Shown here one piece after another: positions 62,296 to 64,000 of a stretch of 64,000 nt of DNA (position 1 is the first letter of the stretch; every line of letters starts with the position of its first letter). A program made the translations under genes and the position numbers. The notes beneath the pieces are model-generated. The model made no database searches and was not told where the DNA came from. It was given only the letters and a program-made list of their open reading frames with translations. The DNA is from Sutcliffiella horikoshii (lineage in GTDB: Bacteria > Bacillota > Bacilli > Bacillales > Bacillaceae_I): the NCBI RefSeq assembly GCF_008180725.1, contig NZ_VTEV01000006.1, positions 69,409 through 133,408 of the forward strand, read 5' to 3'.

Positions 62296-62757
62296 TTATA
62301 TGTCAAACCACTCCACAACGCCCAATGGATTAAAACATATGGTAACACCTTCAAAATCAATTACATCGCCATATTTGTCCTGGTACCGTTTTAGTGCAGC
62401 CTCCACGAACTCCTCTGTCACACCGATATATTCAGCCAACTCGTATTTGTTTCTTATCCCTTTTTTATGTGCCTGTACAATTTTGGATAATGGAAACAGC
62501 TTTTTATATGCCCATTGCCTTGCTCGTAGCTCTTGCTTTTTATTCTGAACACATGATTGATCTAGGATATTCCCGTAACTCGTGTGATAATGCCCCAGCT
62601 CCTCTGCTAGGATGGTGAGCTTCTCTCTCTTGGTAGGAATGCCCTTATTAATCCAAATCACGTTGTCCGCTTGCAATCCTTTAATGTTTCGATTCAAAAC
62701 CTTCTCATATATGTACACTTGCCCCTGGGCTTCCTCAAGTAACGTCTCATACTGCAT
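62296..62757 (-). CDS. ImmA/IrrE-family metallopeptidase
   Basis: A 153-residue M78-type protein. The zinc site segment reads AEELGHYHTSYG (residues 51-62): Glu52-Glu53-x-x-His56, so the first His of HExxH is Glu, while His58 is close by. Such EELGH forms are seen in phage-borne members. In ICEBs1 and phi105, ImmA cleaves the ImmR repressor after damage or quorum signals. It lies one base from the repressor gene, so the two are coupled. Activity of this variant is uncertain. Confidence 0.85.
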   Translation of the reverse strand: MQYETLLEEAQGQVYIYEKVLNRNIKGLQADNVIWINKGIPTKREKLTILAEELGHYHTSYGNILDQSCVQNKKQELRARQWAYKKLFPLSKIVQAHKKGIRNKYELAEYIGVTEEFVEAALKRYQDKYGDVIDFEGVTICFNPLGVVEWFDI

Positions 62758-62758
62758 G

Positions 62759-63091
62759 TCATTGCCCCTTTTGTGGATGGTCTTTTCTCTTCATTCTGAC
62801 AAATTCTTTGAAACGTTCAATTTCCTCTAGTTCTTCTTCTGTCCACTCTTCACCCACATGGTGGGCTGCTACGGTTTCTATATCTACAATGTGCTTCTTG
62901 TCAGTACGGCCTAAAAGGTAGTCGGTGGAGACTTGTAAATAATCAGCTACTTTTATAAGGTTACTTCCCTTTGGAGTATTTTTCTTCCAAGAATACAAAG
63001 TATTTTTCCCTAGACCAATCCTTTCTTCTAACACATTCACGGATATCCCTTGTTCATCACAAAGTTTTTTTAAACGATCAAACGCAGTCAT
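62759..63091 (-). CDS. XRE-family repressor (ImmR/Cro-CI type)
   Basis: A 110-residue HTH regulator. FDRLKKLCDEQGISVNVLEERIGLGKNTLYSW is the HTH (about 4-35) followed by NLIKVADYLQVSTDYLLGR; the C-terminal part is acidic (GEEWTEEELEEIERFKEFVR). It should bind the AAAACTAGTTTT palindromes upstream and keep the element silent. ATG 63091 follows GGAAGGAAGC; the ATG 18 bases earlier has no site. Confidence 0.9.
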   Translation of the reverse strand: MTAFDRLKKLCDEQGISVNVLEERIGLGKNTLYSWKKNTPKGSNLIKVADYLQVSTDYLLGRTDKKHIVDIETVAAHHVGEEWTEEELEEIERFKEFVRMKRKDHPQKGQ

Positions 63092-63125
63092 ATCAAAGCT
63101 TCCTTCCACTTCTCCCTATCCTACA

Positions 63126-63338
63126 TAAAAACTAGTTTTAAAAAACGTTTGACTTTTAAAACTAGCTTTAATATACTACAGGTAAGCTATTTAGTTAGCG
63201 AAAAAGACAACAAAAAAGCATAACCTATATAAATACAATTTGACGCTGGGGAGCAGATAAACTGTATATTAACGGGCTTTTAAAAGTCTTATTTAGCTAT
63301 GCTTTTATATTAAAACTAGTTTTAATATATGTCAATAC
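63126..63338. promoter_or_regulatory. Phage operators and convergent promoters
   Basis: Three palindromes centred on CTAG: AAAACTAGTTTT at 63128-63139, TTAAAACTAGCTTTAA at 63156-63171 and a perfect 22-bp palindrome at 63307-63328. The second lies in the spacer of a + strand promoter (TTGACT 63149-63154, 17 bases, TATACT 63172-63177); the third is in the spacer of a minus promoter (TTGACA 63335-63330, 17 bases, TAATAT 63312-63307). The two promoters face each other. The interval 63178-63306 has no gene I can support. Confidence 0.85.
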
Positions 63339-63430
63339 TTTTAGCTAATTAAATAGCTATATTTGCCAATTAATGCGCTGTGGTACCGAGCCGATGACGG
63401 TACACAACAAGATGAATGGAGGTAAGAAAC

Positions 63431-63583
63431 TTGAAAGATATAAAAATTAACGTCGATTATTCAGCTATAGACGAAGTGAAAGAAAAAGTTGAAGAACTGG
63501 TTTCTCATTTAGAAAAAGCCAATTCATTGGCGGATGAATTGGCAGCAAAAGATATTTCGATATCAATATCAATTAATGATTAA
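63431..63583 (+). CDS. Small coiled-coil phage protein, unknown
   Basis: A 50-residue protein: MKDIKINVDYSAIDEVKEKV then EELVSHLEKANSLADELAAK and DISISISIND. One long amphipathic helix between short beta stretches. TTG start six bases after GGAGGTAA. First gene rightward from the + strand phage promoter. Its stop overlaps the end of the opposing zinc-ribbon gene by 11 bases. Function unknown. Confidence 0.65.
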   Translation: MKDIKINVDYSAIDEVKEKVEELVSHLEKANSLADELAAKDISISISIND

Positions 63584-63770
63584 CTTGAAGATCAATTTTG
63601 TTTTTACAGTAAGGACAAACATTAAGACCAGTTTTCATAGTAATGACTTTTTTACAGTGAGGGCATTCACGGTTAACCCCTGAATTACGGAGTTTATCTT
63701 CTGCAATTTTCTTAGCCTTTTGCATTATTTCTTTTTCAAGATTTTTATTCATTTTAATCTTTATAGACAT
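63573..63770 (-). CDS. Zinc-ribbon protein
   Basis: A 65-residue basic protein with ECPHCKKVI and VCPYCKNKI, two CxxC knuckles forming a zinc ribbon (C-x2-C...C-x2-C), and a Lys-rich N-terminal helix (NKNLEKEIMQKAKKIAEDKL). The ribosome site AAAGGAGGTGATC (complement of 63776-63788) is the full complement of the 16S 3' end. Opposite in direction to its neighbours. Probably a phage DNA- or RNA-binding protein; exact role unknown. Confidence 0.72.
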   Translation of the reverse strand: MSIKIKMNKNLEKEIMQKAKKIAEDKLRNSGVNRECPHCKKVITMKTGLNVCPYCKNKIDLQVNH

Positions 63771-63844
63771 ACTCGATCACCTCCTTTCATCAATTCTAAG
63801 TTTACTAGAAAAAGATGGGAGTGAGAAGAAAGGAGAACTACAAC

Positions 63845-64000
63845 ATGACAGAAGAATTAGGAGCAAAAGTTCGTTCTGAACTATTCAAACGAAAAATGAG
63901 ACAAAAGCAATTAGCGGATTTACTTGGGATTTCAAATGCATACCTATCAGACATTATTAATGGTCGTAAGGATGGCCCAAAGGCTCAGGAACATGTAAAG
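63845..64000 (+). CDS. XRE-family HTH regulator, C-terminally cut by the window
   Basis: The first 52 residues are visible: MTEELGAKVRSELFKRKMRQ followed by KQLADLLGISNAYLSDIING and RKDGPKAQEHVK. QLADLLGISNAYLSDIINGRK is a clear XRE helix-turn-helix. AAAGGAG precedes the ATG by about ten bases. In this position it may be a Cro- or Xis-type early regulator. The end lies outside the window. Confidence 0.82.
   Translation, partial: MTEELGAKVRSELFKRKMRQKQLADLLGISNAYLSDIINGRKDGPKAQEHVK

Larger units (their letters stand above)
61000..64000. mobile_element. Left end of an integrated phage or ICE (partial)
   Basis: After yuzD the gene content changes to a tyrosine integrase, an ImmA-like peptidase, an XRE repressor, repeated operators and short early genes, the order of Bacillus temperate phages and ICEBs1-type elements. 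The element continues past the window. The exact left attachment site lies between 60985 and 61085 but cannot be fixed without the right end. No tRNA gene is involved. Confidence 0.88.

Overview
The window is chromosomal DNA of a low-to-mid GC, endospore-forming Bacillaceae bacterium (Bacillus in the broad sense). Evidence: strong AGGAGG-type ribosome sites, TTG/GTG starts, U-tract terminators, cre, Fur and FadR boxes, SAM and lysine riboswitches, spore genes (two coat-type proteins, LytH, YutC, YutH), and gene order matching the yus, yur, yun and yut segments of Bacillus subtilis. The species cannot be named from sequence alone. No tRNA or rRNA gene was seen.

Layout. (1) 1-2910: end of a sugar-isomerase-type gene and a GH35 beta-galactosidase with a cre site and a LacI-type operator. 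(2) 3125-7927: a persulfide/sulfane-sulfur operon: CstR-type repressor, TusA, DsrE2, two single rhodaneses, a TusA-rhodanese fusion, a rhodanese-metallo-beta-lactamase protein and a TauE/SafE exporter, with seven copies of an 18-bp operator. (3) 8005-11285: small M50-like protein, SDR, then a Fur-box iron-uptake cluster (YusV ATPase, FhuF-like reductase, YusU). (4) 11371-25133: spore proteins, YuzL, proline dehydrogenase, fatty-acid beta-oxidation genes fadN-fadA-fadE under a FadR box, YusI, GcvH, YusG, YusF, YusE and an MFS transporter. (5) 25256-36330: YusD, a lipid kinase, a SAM-riboswitch methionine ABC transporter, YurZ and sufCDSUB. (6) 36378-46020: two membrane proteins, YunF, YunD, YunC, an HD-GYP protein, a lysine-riboswitch NhaC-type transporter and an NSS transporter with its MetS small subunit. 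(7) 46445-60940: LytH, lipA, yutC-yutH, an EAL protein, a 2-hydroxyacid dehydrogenase, hom-thrC-thrB, NifU-like YutI and YuzD. (8) From about 61000 to the end: the left end of an integrated phage or ICE (integrase, ImmA-like protein, repressor, operators, early genes), cut by the window edge.

Genes that work together: sulfur genes relay and oxidise persulfide; YusV and FhuF handle siderophore iron; FadN/A/E carry out beta-oxidation; SufCDSUB, YutI and LipA form an Fe-S and lipoate axis with GcvH as a lipoyl acceptor; MetNPQ and the MetS-coupled NSS transporter probably both take up methionine.

The least explained material is repetitive. Three intergenic arrays share an exact 52-bp period but use two different sequence families. 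Seven copies (one partial) of a roughly 130-bp dispersed element and a family of GGGTCAGACCC palindromes occupy many other gaps. Other points of interest are the CstR operator cluster, a small ORF behind a hairpin leader, and convergent operator-embedded promoters in the phage control region.
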